Part shown: positions 1 through 8,147 of the stretch, in pieces
Layout of the letters: every line of letters begins with the position of its first letter
Numbering within the stretch: position 1 is the first letter of the stretch
NCBI RefSeq assembly: GCF_031453615.1
Contig: NZ_JAVIZT010000001.1
Span: 2,790,001 to 2,854,000, forward strand
From: Microbacterium sp. SORGH_AS_0428
GTDB lineage: Bacteria; Actinomycetota; Actinomycetes; Actinomycetales; Microbacteriaceae
Reading direction: 5' to 3'
Length of the DNA stretch: 64,000 nucleotides
Made by a program: the position numbers and the translations under genes
The notes under the pieces: model-generated
What the model was told of the DNA's origin: nothing
The model's input: only the letters and a program-made list of their open reading frames with translations
Database searches by the model: none

Positions 1-802
1 GAGCGCTTCGGATGTCAGCTCCTCTCCGGCCGTCGGCGTCTCGGCGACGGTCGACGGGAGGACGATCAGGGTCGGTGGACCGAATCTTCTGACCGAAGAG
101 GACGCGCGGGAGTTGCCTGTCGCCGATGTCTGGCGAGAGGAAGGCGCCATCATCCTGCACGTGCTCGCCGATGGGGACGTGATCGGCGCGTTGCGCCTCG
201 CTGACGCCGTGCGTGCGGAATCTCGTCAGGCGATCGATGCGCTGCACGCGCTGCGGCGCGAGGTCGTGATGATCACGGGCGACGCGGAGGCCGTGGCGAA
301 CTCCGTGGCCAGGGAGCTCGGCATCGATCGCGTCTTCGCGGGCGTCCGTCCTGAGGACAAGGGTGACAGGGTGAGAGAGCTCCAGTCCGAGGGGCGGGTC
401 GTCGCGATGGTCGGCGATGGCGTCAACGATGCGCCCGCTCTCGCGCAGGCCGACGTCGGCATCGCGATCGGTGCCGGGACCGACGTGGCGATCGCCTCGG
501 CCGGGGTGATCCTGGCCGGTTCTGATCCGCGTTCGGTGCTGTCCGTCATCCAGCTCTCTCGTGCGTCCTACCGGAAGATGACGCAGAACCTCTGGTGGGC
601 GGCGGGGTACAACCTGCTGTCGGTGCCGTTGGCGGCGGGGGTGCTGGCGCCTCTGGGATTCGTGCTTCCGATGTCGGTCGGAGCGATCCTGATGTCGGCG
701 TCGACCGTCGTGGTGGCGGTCAACGCGCAGCTCCTGCGCCGTCTGGATCTGCGGCCGGAGACGAGTGTGCGCGAGATACTCGGCGAGGCCGCCCGGGCCT
801 AG
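1..802 (+). CDS. Heavy-metal (copper/silver type) translocating P-type ATPase, C-terminal part
   Basis: The gene enters from the left edge; the reading frame is open from base 2, so only about 266 C-terminal codons are visible. The visible part covers the end of the nucleotide-binding domain and the phosphorylation domain, including the hinge motif GDGVNDAPALAQADVGIAIG, followed by two membrane segments. The last helix carries MSASTVVVAVNAQLLRR, which resembles CopB-type Cu/Ag exporters. By family it pumps a soft metal cation out across the cytoplasmic membrane using ATP. The metal is inferred, because the ion-binding motif in TM6 lies outside the window. Confidence 0.9.
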   Translation, partial: SASDVSSSPAVGVSATVDGRTIRVGGPNLLTEEDARELPVADVWREEGAIILHVLADGDVIGALRLADAVRAESRQAIDALHALRREVVMITGDAEAVANSVARELGIDRVFAGVRPEDKGDRVRELQSEGRVVAMVGDGVNDAPALAQADVGIAIGAGTDVAIASAGVILAGSDPRSVLSVIQLSRASYRKMTQNLWWAAGYNLLSVPLAAGVLAPLGFVLPMSVGAILMSASTVVVAVNAQLLRRLDLRPETSVREILGEAARA

Positions 803-821
803 CGCCGAGCATGCTCGCCGA

Positions 822-1313
822 TCAGTCCGTCGCCACCCGCACCGGCGACCCGCCGGTCAGCGCTGCGAGCTGCTCGAACGTCAGCGGCATGACCGTGTGC
901 GGCGTGCCGCCCGCTGCCCAGATCGTCTCGTAGTCGCTCAGAGCCGTGTCGATCACGGTTCGGATCGGTGCGGGATGTCCCACCGGCGCCACGCCGCCGA
1001 TGGCTTGGCCGGTGATCGCGCGAACCTGCTTCGCCGAAGCCATGACGATCGTCGCGGCCTCCAGCTGAGCCGCCAGGATGTCGGTGTCGACGCGATGCCG
1101 ACCGCTGGTCATCACCAGCACCGGTTCGTCGTCGGCCAGGAACAGGAGGCTGCTCGCGATCGCTCCGACCACGCATCCGAGTGCGGCAGCGGCGTCGGCG
1201 GCGGTGCGGGTCGAATCGGGGAGTTCGCGCACCCGCGAGGCGATCCCCGCATCCGCCAGGTGCTGCTGGACGATCCGGCTCCGTTCGGGCAGGTTCTGCT
1301 GGTCATCGGTCAT
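822..1313 (-). CDS. YbaK/EbsC-family aminoacyl-tRNA editing deacylase
   Basis: A 163-residue single-domain protein of the YbaK/ProX fold, the size of stand-alone trans-editing enzymes that hydrolyse mischarged tRNA(Pro). Family features are the central SLLFLADDEPVLVMTSG segment and the loop GQAIGGVAPVGHP with its GxxPxGH signature. Its start overlaps the end of the upstream XRE-cupin regulator gene by 11 bp, so the two are probably translated from one message and the regulator may control it. The exact mischarged substrate (Cys, Ala or other) cannot be read from the sequence. Confidence 0.85.
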   Translation of the reverse strand: MTDDQQNLPERSRIVQQHLADAGIASRVRELPDSTRTAADAAAALGCVVGAIASSLLFLADDEPVLVMTSGRHRVDTDILAAQLEAATIVMASAKQVRAITGQAIGGVAPVGHPAPIRTVIDTALSDYETIWAAGGTPHTVMPLTFEQLAALTGGSPVRVATD

Positions 1314-1854
1314 GGGTGAGATGTCCTTCCTCGGAGCCGGTGTGTGATGGATAGTGCATGAGCAGGATCACGTCGGCGGTGTCGTCGAGTGCCTGGAACC
1401 GATGTGGCACATCCCCCGAGTAGCGGAGGCTCTCGCCGACGCCCAGCTCCTGCTCGCCACCTCTCGGCCCGACGCGGACTCGCCCGCGGATGACGGTGAC
1501 CGTCTCCTCGATGCCGTGAGCGTGCGCGGCGGACTCCTGGCGATCGGGCATGAGAGTGGCACGGTAGGCCTCGACCAGGGTCGCGCCCACCGTCCATCTG
1601 CCGAGCAGCGTCGCGGATACGGAGGCGCCGGTCACCGGCTGAGCGTCGGCCCCGCTGCCGGAGACGAGGGCGCCCAGGGGTGCGTCGAGTGCGGTCGTCA
1701 GGGCGAACAGGGTGTCGAGGCGTGCACCTCGGCGATCGTTCTCCAGCTCGGAGATCGTGCCCTTGCCGATCCCGCTCACGCGAGCGAGCGAGGAGAGCGA
1801 CATGCCGCGGTCCTCGCGGAGCCGTCGCAGGCGCGTGCCCACCGAGTCGTCCAT
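1303..1854 (-). CDS. XRE-family transcriptional regulator with C-terminal cupin domain
   Basis: 183 residues. An N-terminal helix-turn-helix of the Cro/CI type (about residues 8-62, with LRRLREDRGMSLSSLARVSG and GKGTISELENDRR) is followed by a cupin_2 sensor barrel (about 100-170, with HAHGIEETVTVIRGRVRVG and LRYSGDVPHRF). Proteins of this HTH-cupin class bind a small ligand in the barrel and usually repress their own operon. The gene overlaps the downstream YbaK-like gene by 11 bp. A perfect palindrome 11 bp upstream of the start codon is a likely autoregulatory operator. The ligand is unknown. Confidence 0.9.
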   Translation of the reverse strand: MDDSVGTRLRRLREDRGMSLSSLARVSGIGKGTISELENDRRGARLDTLFALTTALDAPLGALVSGSGADAQPVTGASVSATLLGRWTVGATLVEAYRATLMPDRQESAAHAHGIEETVTVIRGRVRVGPRGGEQELGVGESLRYSGDVPHRFQALDDTADVILLMHYPSHTGSEEGHLTHDR

Positions 1855-1864
1855 GTCTCACCAC

Positions 1865-1882
1865 CGTTCTGAAAACAGAACG
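1865..1882. promoter_or_regulatory. Palindromic operator upstream of the XRE-cupin gene
   Basis: CGTTCTG-AAAA-CAGAACG is a perfect 7-bp inverted repeat with a 4-bp spacer, ending 11 bp before the start codon of the XRE-cupin regulator gene on the minus strand. Size, symmetry and AT-rich centre fit a dimeric HTH protein. Assignment to the adjacent regulator is inferred from position. Confidence 0.6.
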
Positions 1883-1945
1883 ATACGGGTGCGCTGCGAC
1901 CCGCCGCAACTTCGGGGGCGCTGGGTCGGTTGCGTCTCCGCCCCC

Positions 1946-2014
1946 GCGAGACTGCATCTCCTGCACGAGATCACGGGTAAACACCGTGATCTCGTGCTCG
2001 AAACGCAGTCTCGC
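1946..2014. repeat. Long interrupted hairpin between two minus-strand genes
   Basis: Two nested perfect inverted repeats share one axis. The outer arms are GCGAGACTGC (1946-1955) and GCAGTCTCGC (2005-2014). The inner arms are 13 bp each (1964-1976 and 1984-1996, starting CACGAGATC) around a 7-nt loop. The eight bases between them on each side do not pair. It sits 13 bp downstream of the stop of the 212-residue protein gene and upstream of the XRE operator, so it may act as a terminator for the former, but its length and interruption are unusual for that role. Confidence 0.6.
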
Positions 2015-2027
2015 GGTGAAGGAGGGG

Positions 2028-2666
2028 TCAGGTGAGGTTGTCGCGACGCCAGAGCGAGGCGGATGCGGTGAGGTCCTCCGCGTAGGTGGTCAGACGAAGG
2101 GCCCGCGTGGTGAAGGAGGAAGCCCGCTCCGGCTCGCTCGTCTCGTAGTCGTCGGCGAGCTGCACCGCGCCCGCCGCCGTCACGCGGCAGAACGCTGCGG
2201 CACGCTCGAGAGCGACGGCGAAGTCGCCCTCGAAGAGCCCGCGCAGGATCATGTCGATCAGCGCCACCAGTTCCTCGGGGCCTGCCGGCGCCGGCGCGCC
2301 CGCGACCAGGTCGTCGATCGATGAGAGGGCAGTGCGGCCACGCTCGTACAGGAGCGCCGCGGTGCGCGGGTCGTCGTGGATCATCGCCTGGAGCAGGTAG
2401 AGGCGCCAGAGCGCGCCCGGCAGTGAGCGCGCAGGTGCACGCGACCACAACTCGGCGACGTCGTCGATGCCGTGCTCGGTCGCGAACGACACCAAGCGGT
2501 CGACGACCTCCGCATCCGGATCCGCGCGAACGCGGGCGAGGAGAGCGGCGGCCGTCGAGTGCGCGATGCGCGACACTTCGGCGGGATCGTCGCCCGAGAA
2601 CAGGCGGTCGAACAGTTCGGCGGGACGCCGAATGGGCTTGTGGAAGGGCCGCTGCTCGTCAGTCAT
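2028..2666 (-). CDS. Conserved actinobacterial protein of unknown function
   Basis: A 212-residue soluble, largely alpha-helical protein with no signal peptide or membrane segment. The pattern FHKPIRRPAELFDRLFSGDDP at the N-terminus and the central ARSLPGALWRLYLL resemble a protein conserved in Microbacteriaceae that is often annotated as hypothetical, and sometimes mislabelled as an RNA polymerase subunit. No catalytic motif is evident. It is a single gene between the XRE operon and tRNA-Lys, reading towards the XRE gene. The ATG is followed by TDEQRPFHKP and has no competing start nearby. Confidence 0.75.
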   Translation of the reverse strand: MTDEQRPFHKPIRRPAELFDRLFSGDDPAEVSRIAHSTAAALLARVRADPDAEVVDRLVSFATEHGIDDVAELWSRAPARSLPGALWRLYLLQAMIHDDPRTAALLYERGRTALSSIDDLVAGAPAPAGPEELVALIDMILRGLFEGDFAVALERAAAFCRVTAAGAVQLADDYETSEPERASSFTTRALRLTTYAEDLTASASLWRRDNLT

Positions 2667-2755
2667 CCCCTCAAGGGTACCCGCGCTCCGTGCGCGACCG
2701 ACGGGCAGCGGATGCGGCGAACAGAGCTCTTTCGAAACAGTAGGCTGGAGGTCAC

Positions 2756-2831
2756 GGGCCTCTAGCTCAGTCGGTAGAGCATCGGACTTTTAATCCGCGG
2801 GTCGTGGGTTCGAGCCCCACGGGGCCCACCA
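2756..2831 (+). tRNA. tRNA-Lys (anticodon TTT), CCA encoded
   Basis: The acceptor stem GGGCCTC pairs with GGGGCCC, with one G-U pair. The D arm is GCTC...GAGC, the anticodon loop is CTTTTAA with TTT at 2789-2791, and the T arm contains GGTTCGAGCC. Discriminator A is followed by an encoded CCA at 2829-2831. The first anticodon-stem pair is a mismatch. The accessory island begins directly at its 3' end, so it is a candidate attachment site. Confidence 0.97.
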
Positions 2832-3055
2832 CATCCGCACTATTCGAACAAACGACCTGAAGATAAAGGTCGCTTGCTGTTTCATCGAGAGCGTCAGCCG
2901 TTTGGCTGGCGCTCTTCACTTTGTCCGCCTTGTACTCCGCTGCAGCCCTCTCGAGCCGCGCGACGGGCTCGTGCAGTTCTCCATGAGCCACGACACCGCC
3001 CTCTTCATCGTCGATGTGGAGCGACGGCCACATGGCATCCACGATCATTGGAGCC
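2767..3055 (-). pseudogene. Gene remnant reading into tRNA-Lys, cut off by an IS; possible integrase C-terminus
   Basis: A minus-strand frame is open from the edge of the insertion sequence (3055) into the 3' half of tRNA-Lys, where it stops. About 70 codons outside the tRNA look protein-like (HIDDEEGGVVAHGELHEP, then a charged helix ARLERAAAEYKADKVK), and the last residues VGPVGLEPTTRGLKVRC are simply translated tRNA. Integrase genes that abut their tRNA attachment site often end this way. The catalytic region, if there was one, has been lost upstream, so integrase identity is only an inference. Confidence 0.3.
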
Positions 3056-4324
3056 TGACCCGGTTTCCCGGACGGTTTGGTCTTGCCTCGGTTTCCCGGA
3101 ACGATTGGTTGAGAGGATGTGGCTGCTTCTGAGAGGAGAAGTAGTCGTATGCCGAGACCGTATCCGTCCGAGTTCCGTGAGCGCGCGCTCGAGCTGGTGA
3201 GATCGGGGCGCACCGTCGTCGACGTCGCCGCGACGCTGGGCATCGCGCAATCCTGCCTTTACCGCTGGAAGCAGCAAGACCTTGTCGACCGCGGCGTGAA
3301 ACCCGCGTCTGGTCGTGCACCGTCGGCTGAGCTGGCTGCCGCGAACCGGCGCATCCGCGAGCTGGAGGAAGAGAATAAGATCCTCCGCAAAGCGGCCGCG
3401 GCGGTAGAGCAGGTGGTGCCCCCAAAAGACCGGTTCCGTCTCGTGGACGAACTCCACACTGACGGAGTCCGAATCCGGAAAGCGTGCTTCGCACTCGGTG
3501 TCTCGACGTCGGGCTACTACGAGTGGAAGTCCCGCGCACCCTCACCACGGTCGATCCGGCACGCGTGCCTGACCGACCTGATCGGGCAGATCCACGAAGC
3601 GTCCTACGGCACCTACGGGCGGATGCGGGTGCGCGCGGAACTGCAACGCTCCCACGAGATCACAGTCAGCCAGAACACGGTCGCCCTGCTGATGCGGCGA
3701 TCTGGGCTGGTCGGGCTCCCGTTACGTCGCCGCTCCAAGCGCGTCCCGCGTCAGGTCACCGTCACCGACCTCGTTCGCCGTCGCTTCCACGCAGACGGGC
3801 CGAACCGGCTCTGGGTGACCGACATCACGGAGCATCCGACGCGAGAAGGGAAGCTCTACTGCTGCGTCGTTCTCGACGTGTTCAGCCGACGCGTCGTGGG
3901 ATGGGCGATCGACACCACGCAACGAGCAGAGCTCGCGACGAACGCGCTCGGAATGGCGATCGACTCCCGCCGGCCGGAACCGGGAACCATCATCCACGGG
4001 GATCACGGCACGCAATTCACCTCGTGGGCATTCACCTCGCGCGCCCGAAACGCGGGCCTCCTGCCCTCGCTCGGCACGGTCGGCGACCCGTACGACAACG
4101 CCGTGGTCGAGTCGTTCTGGGCACGCATGCAAGTCGAACTCCTCAACCGCCGCCGATGGTCCACCAAGGTCGAACTCGCCAACGCGATCTTCGAGTACAT
4201 CGAGGGCTTCCACAACCGACGACGCCGACACGGATCGCTCGGCTGGGCCACCCCACTAGAGTTCGAGAACAGACACCAACAACAGGCCGCCACTCCTCAG
4301 CTGCAGTTCCGGGAAACCGGGTCA
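3056..4324 (+). mobile_element. IS3-family insertion sequence (first copy, single-ORF type)
   Basis: A 1269-bp element bounded by perfect 17-bp inverted repeats: TGACCCGGTTTCCCGGA at 3056-3072 and its complement at 4308-4324. The ends are TG...CA as in the IS3 family. A partial direct copy of the terminal motif (CGGTTTCCCGGA) lies at 3089-3100, inside the left end, and may be a second transposase contact. No target duplication of 3-4 bp is visible in the flanks (AGCC left, TGAC right), so insertion may have been followed by a local deletion. Confidence 0.9.
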
Positions 4325-4327
4325 TGA
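3149..4327 (+). CDS. IS3-family transposase, OrfA and OrfB fused in one frame
   Basis: 392 residues from the ATG at 3149, which has GGAG about 12 bp upstream; an in-frame GTG at 3119 would add 10 residues. The N-terminal part is the OrfA helix-turn-helix (FRERALELVRSGRTVVDVA) and leucine-rich coiled coil (ENKILRKAAAA). The rest is OrfB with a DDE catalytic domain: D in RLWVTDITEHP, D in IIHGDHGTQF, E in YDNAVVESFWARMQ. No programmed frameshift is needed, unlike most IS3 elements. The TGA stop (4325-4327) lies just outside the right inverted repeat, so the host flank completes the gene. All catalytic residues are intact. Confidence 0.93.
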   Translation: MPRPYPSEFRERALELVRSGRTVVDVAATLGIAQSCLYRWKQQDLVDRGVKPASGRAPSAELAAANRRIRELEEENKILRKAAAAVEQVVPPKDRFRLVDELHTDGVRIRKACFALGVSTSGYYEWKSRAPSPRSIRHACLTDLIGQIHEASYGTYGRMRVRAELQRSHEITVSQNTVALLMRRSGLVGLPLRRRSKRVPRQVTVTDLVRRRFHADGPNRLWVTDITEHPTREGKLYCCVVLDVFSRRVVGWAIDTTQRAELATNALGMAIDSRRPEPGTIIHGDHGTQFTSWAFTSRARNAGLLPSLGTVGDPYDNAVVESFWARMQVELLNRRRWSTKVELANAIFEYIEGFHNRRRRHGSLGWATPLEFENRHQQQAATPQLQFRETGS

Positions 4328-4467
4328 CCAGGTGTGCTCGTGAACGAAGTCACGGACGCCGAGATGCGGCACCGTGTGGCCCCAACAGTCAACGCCTCTG
4401 TCAGCCCCAACGGGAACGGGCTTACGAGTCGAAGGCGATAACCGAAGTGCGCCGTCATGCGTCTGCG

Positions 4468-4896
4468 TTAGCCACACGATGCCGCGGACGCCGACATCTG
4501 GAACAACTGCCCCGCCCAGAACAGCTCGTTAAGCGCGACTGCAACCGCGCTCTGAGCCAGAAGCACAGCAAAGGACATCCACACGCCATTGAGCCGACGC
4601 ACTCTACGCGTCGCCCCAATGAAAATCAGAGGCACGAAGGCTACGAAATATGCCAGGACAAGAGGCACAGCCCCCAGCAGTAGCCCGGTTCCGGCTCCCG
4701 ACGATCCCGCCACGCGTGACTTACACGCGTCGGACATCTCTTCGAAGTAGGACGCGCCATACCAGAACCACGCCGCCGTCAGCAAAATGAGACCGATTAC
4801 TGACCAGCTCCAAAAGATGCTCCGCGCGGTGTCCGAGGTCCAGGTAGTGGAGCCGTTATCGCTGGAAGTGCTTGAGCGGTCATCTGAACGAGTCAT
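4468..4896 (-). CDS. Small membrane protein of unknown function
   Basis: 142 residues. A Ser/Thr/Asp-rich hydrophilic N-terminus (MTRSDDRSSTSSDNGSTTW) precedes three predicted membrane helices, around SVIGLILLTAAWFWYGA, LLLGAVPLVLAYFVAFVPLIF and VWMSFAVLLAQSAVAVAL. There is no similarity that I recognise. Its start overlaps the end of the large DUF1906 gene by 17 bp, so it is the third gene of an operon with the Tat-exported protein and the DUF1906 protein. By position it could be an export helper, anchor or immunity-like partner, but the sequence alone does not show which. Confidence 0.65.
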   Translation of the reverse strand: MTRSDDRSSTSSDNGSTTWTSDTARSIFWSWSVIGLILLTAAWFWYGASYFEEMSDACKSRVAGSSGAGTGLLLGAVPLVLAYFVAFVPLIFIGATRRVRRLNGVWMSFAVLLAQSAVAVALNELFWAGQLFQMSASAASCG

Positions 4897-7093
4897 GCCA
4901 CCTGTGAATCTGGTAGTAGAGCTGGGCTCTGTTGCGGCCGTAGAACATGTCTCCGTTGTATCCGTAGCACATGCGAATCACCTGACTGGGCGTCATCTGC
5001 CGCAACTCCGACGGGACGAGTCCAGACATCGTGTTTGCGGCATGCATCATTACGAACATCGCTGTCGCGATGTTGTACTCCTCATCGGTGTTGAGTTTCC
5101 TCCACACCTCCCACACGTCCTGCCACACGTCTGAGTTGTAGATCGGCTCGCTCAGCAAGCCGTTGTTGACGGCGAACTTGCGTGCCGCGATGGCTGTCCT
5201 CGCGAAAACTTGGCACGGTCCGGTCGAGCTGTCATCAGGAGTCGCTGGATCCGCGCTTCCAGTTTGCTCAAGGAGCGCGTAGTGGGTGCGAACTGCAGCA
5301 TCTGCAGCGTCGTCTAGTGCGTTAATGACCATCGACTCCCATATCAGCGGAGTCATGATCAACGCCTTGTAAACTCCGTACTGTGCCGCGAGCGACGTGA
5401 TAAATGCATCATGTTGCTCAACTCGCGCCCGCACGGTCGGTTTGTTGAGCAGCATTACTTGTAGTTGAGGCGCCGAATCGGGATACCTCGTGCAAGCGCC
5501 GAACCACTGTTCTTCGAAGGCGTTCATACGATTTGAAGGGATCAGTGGGTCGTTACCAACCCCAATCTGGGGAGCAAGCCCGGATACGCCACTGTCTCTT
5601 CCCGACACGATGTTCTTGTCGATCTCGACTGCACCGGAACCGCTGCCGACCGTGCGAGTCTGTATCTGGTCGAACGCCCAGTTCTCCGGGAGCCGGTACC
5701 CAAGGTTTCCACTGTATCCGGTTGACATATCCGAGACAAAACTGGAAACAGCGAGCCCTGCATTCGATACGCGAGCGCATACATTTCGAGGGCCATAAAT
5801 GCCAACGCGGTAAACGCTTGAGGATCCGCTAAGGAAATCGCGAATGCCTTGAAAGTATGGAATGACCTTATCCGTTACCTCCCAATCGTACGCATCGTAG
5901 TCAACAGAGAAGTACACAATGGAATTGGCTGGGAGGCGGTATGCCCAGGCTGCATTTCCCGCTTCTTCGGCGACTTGCTTACCCCTATCGTAAGTGAAGT
6001 GCGAAGGTGTCCCGCCCCCCGTTTGGAACAACGGGAAGATGCGCCCGCCCGCTTGCAGGATTCGCTCCGCCTCTCCCCATTTGAGGCACTTGTCCGGATC
6101 ATCATCGGGTGTGTTAGTCAAGTAACGACCGAAATGCGTGTACCCCGCACTCCGAAGCGTGCTCAATCGAGCGCTTGTGAGGGTGGTGATACAGTCCGCC
6201 CCTGTCCCTGCTCGGTCAGGATCCCCGGTACTGACCAGCAATGAAGCCCAAGTTGCCAAGTTTCCAGTTCCGGAAGAGGGAAGGCCGACGAAGGACTGGA
6301 AGTCGCTGACGAGGGCCGCCGTCGACGACGTGAACGAGCCGGAGAACGTCGTGGCGTATCCGTTGATCCTCAAGATGAAGTTGAACCAGTGCACGAAGTA
6401 CTTGGAGGTATCAGTGGAACCGACCGAGAGATTCGCGTTCGACTGCAGTCCGGACTTCGTGCCTGGGCCGAAGTTTCCGTTGGCGACGCCATCATCCATG
6501 TTTAACTCATACTGAAGGGAGAACATGAGCGCTCGATGTATGTCGCGCGTGAAATGACCGTCAGCCGCGACGATGTAGAAGTCTCTGCGTGAGAAGTAGC
6601 GGGCGTTCATGGCCCGTTGTCCAGCGCGGATCACGGAGTCGCCACCACTGGTCATAACTGACGCGTCCATGGTTAGCAAGAACTTGAATAGTTTGGGCAG
6701 CAGGTCACTTGATCCTGAGCTCAAACCCAGGTCGCCGCGCAGGCTACTAGCCGCTGAACGCGACATCGCGTCCCAGACGCCGGTGAGTGCTCCGTTTCCT
6801 GCATTGTAGCCTTTGCAGTACAGAGCGCCCTGAGCGATCTTGACGATGTTCGCGGGGGTGGAGGCAGGGTTCGCGGCGGTAATCGCGCCGAACGAAGTGA
6901 GGGCCGCTAGAGTGCCGGCACCAAAGTTGTCTGAGAGAGTAGTGATGCCCAGCTCAGACTGAAGAGCTCGCGTGAGTGCATACATCGTCTGCCAGCCAGA
7001 TTGGCCGTCGACTGTGATCGTCTGAAAGCCGGCCCTGTTGCCGTAGGTGGTGTTGTACCACAACTGAGTATTCTGAACCCAGGGATCTGCCAT
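4880..7093 (-). CDS. DUF1906 glycoside-hydrolase-like protein with a lysozyme-like C-terminal domain
   Basis: 737 residues. Residues ~1-290 contain repeated helical segments reminiscent of peptidoglycan-binding repeats (DGQSGWQTMYALTRALQSEL and DGHFTRDIHRALMFSLQYEL are alike). Residues ~300-505 match DUF1906, the Rv2525c-like GH25-related domain: GADCITTLTSARLSTLRSAG, HFGRYLTNTP, IVYFSVDYDA. The remaining ~220 residues carry IWESM, then STGPCQVFARTAI, then CYGYNGDMFYGRNRAQLYY. This order resembles the catalytic Glu, GxxQ loop and terminal YNG of lytic transglycosylases (inference). The protein begins MADPWVQNT, with no signal peptide. Probable role: cleavage of peptidoglycan or a related glycan. 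Confidence 0.75.
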   Translation of the reverse strand: MADPWVQNTQLWYNTTYGNRAGFQTITVDGQSGWQTMYALTRALQSELGITTLSDNFGAGTLAALTSFGAITAANPASTPANIVKIAQGALYCKGYNAGNGALTGVWDAMSRSAASSLRGDLGLSSGSSDLLPKLFKFLLTMDASVMTSGGDSVIRAGQRAMNARYFSRRDFYIVAADGHFTRDIHRALMFSLQYELNMDDGVANGNFGPGTKSGLQSNANLSVGSTDTSKYFVHWFNFILRINGYATTFSGSFTSSTAALVSDFQSFVGLPSSGTGNLATWASLLVSTGDPDRAGTGADCITTLTSARLSTLRSAGYTHFGRYLTNTPDDDPDKCLKWGEAERILQAGGRIFPLFQTGGGTPSHFTYDRGKQVAEEAGNAAWAYRLPANSIVYFSVDYDAYDWEVTDKVIPYFQGIRDFLSGSSSVYRVGIYGPRNVCARVSNAGLAVSSFVSDMSTGYSGNLGYRLPENWAFDQIQTRTVGSGSGAVEIDKNIVSGRDSGVSGLAPQIGVGNDPLIPSNRMNAFEEQWFGACTRYPDSAPQLQVMLLNKPTVRARVEQHDAFITSLAAQYGVYKALIMTPLIWESMVINALDDAADAAVRTHYALLEQTGSADPATPDDSSTGPCQVFARTAIAARKFAVNNGLLSEPIYNSDVWQDVWEVWRKLNTDEEYNIATAMFVMMHAANTMSGLVPSELRQMTPSQVIRMCYGYNGDMFYGRNRAQLYYQIHRWHDSFR

Positions 7094-7124
7094 TGTGCGT
7101 CCTGATCTTCGTGACGATTGTTGC

Positions 7125-8147
7125 TTATGCAGTCGGGGGTAGCTCGTAGCTACTCAGCTGTTCGCCAGAGGGCGTCACGGGAAAGTCAGAGAGTCTCCCC
7201 GTATTGCGCATGTCGTGTCCTCCCTCTGGCGCACTGATGATCATCCGCGGCACGAACTCGAACGTTCGGGGACTGGCGTCGGAGGTGTCGATCTCGAACA
7301 AGAGGTCCAGCCCCGTATCCGGTGGAAGCGGTGCGGTAGTTGTGAGGCTGAGATAGCTGATGCCATCGGCAGAAACAACTTCAAACGTCCCAGGCAGCGG
7401 CGCCGCGACAGCGTCAACAGCACGTGGGTTCAGCGCTTCGGGAGAGGAGGGGTCGACGAGTACGGGCGCGCTGGGCACATCTGGGTAGGAGACGTCCACC
7501 CGAAGGTTGGCAGGGGCATCGAATGGGCCTACGCTCACGAGCGCGACGCGTGCGGGCACGATCCATCCCTCGTGACAGATCCAGCTCACAGAGCCTTCGA
7601 CGCCCCACGCCAGGCAATCGCTTCCCGTCAATGGATCCGTCCACCGTTCAAGCTCGTTTCGATCTCCATCGCGCAGAACCAACGTTGCGGGCTTCGGGTC
7701 CGAAAGGTTCTCGTTCGGATAGGCGTTAAGCGTCTCGACTTGGAACGCGATCTCCAGAACGTCCGGAGTCACCTGCACCTCGACTGCTCCCAAGACCGAA
7801 CTCTTTGGCAGGAGTTGCCTGACGGTGGAGATGGTGGTCGCGATGACGCTGCGAACTCTGAACAACCTTTGATCCCATGACATGGTGAGCGTCGCTGCGG
7901 CGGCCAGTGGCGCGAGCACGTACCGCACAGGGATTCCCGGCACGAAGCGTTGCGTCCAGCTCTGGTTGAACAGGTCGGCTGTTGCAAGCGTCAGGCGATC
8001 CGCCAGTGGATCGGTCGCAGTGGTCGGACGTGTGGACGCAGAAGCCGAGGAGCCCCCGCCAAGACTCACGGCAACGCCGGCCGTAACGACGGCTGTACCT
8101 TGCAGAAGTGCGCGCCTCGAGATTTGTGCATGTGCAAGACGATCCAT
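7125..8147 (-). CDS. Tat-exported protein of unknown function
   Basis: 340 residues from the ATG at 8147, which has a strong GGGAGGG ribosome site; a longer frame back to 8243 lacks one. The N-terminus is a twin-arginine signal (ISRRALLQG, then a hydrophobic run AVVTAGVAVSLGGG and a Ser/Ala-rich cleavage region). The mature part is beta-rich with no domain I recognise; the segment LPPDTGLDLLFEIDTSD is typical of its strand-turn pattern. It is the first gene of a three-gene operon, 31 bp before the DUF1906 gene. The pairing suggests a shared role at the cell surface. Confidence 0.7.
   Translation of the reverse strand: MDRLAHAQISRRALLQGTAVVTAGVAVSLGGGSSASASTRPTTATDPLADRLTLATADLFNQSWTQRFVPGIPVRYVLAPLAAAATLTMSWDQRLFRVRSVIATTISTVRQLLPKSSVLGAVEVQVTPDVLEIAFQVETLNAYPNENLSDPKPATLVLRDGDRNELERWTDPLTGSDCLAWGVEGSVSWICHEGWIVPARVALVSVGPFDAPANLRVDVSYPDVPSAPVLVDPSSPEALNPRAVDAVAAPLPGTFEVVSADGISYLSLTTTAPLPPDTGLDLLFEIDTSDASPRTFEFVPRMIISAPEGGHDMRNTGRLSDFPVTPSGEQLSSYELPPTA

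Noticed and set aside
2767..2831. Protein ending VGPVGLEPTTRGLKVRC
   Set aside because: These residues are a translation of tRNA-Lys itself; only the part between the tRNA and the IS can be a gene remnant.
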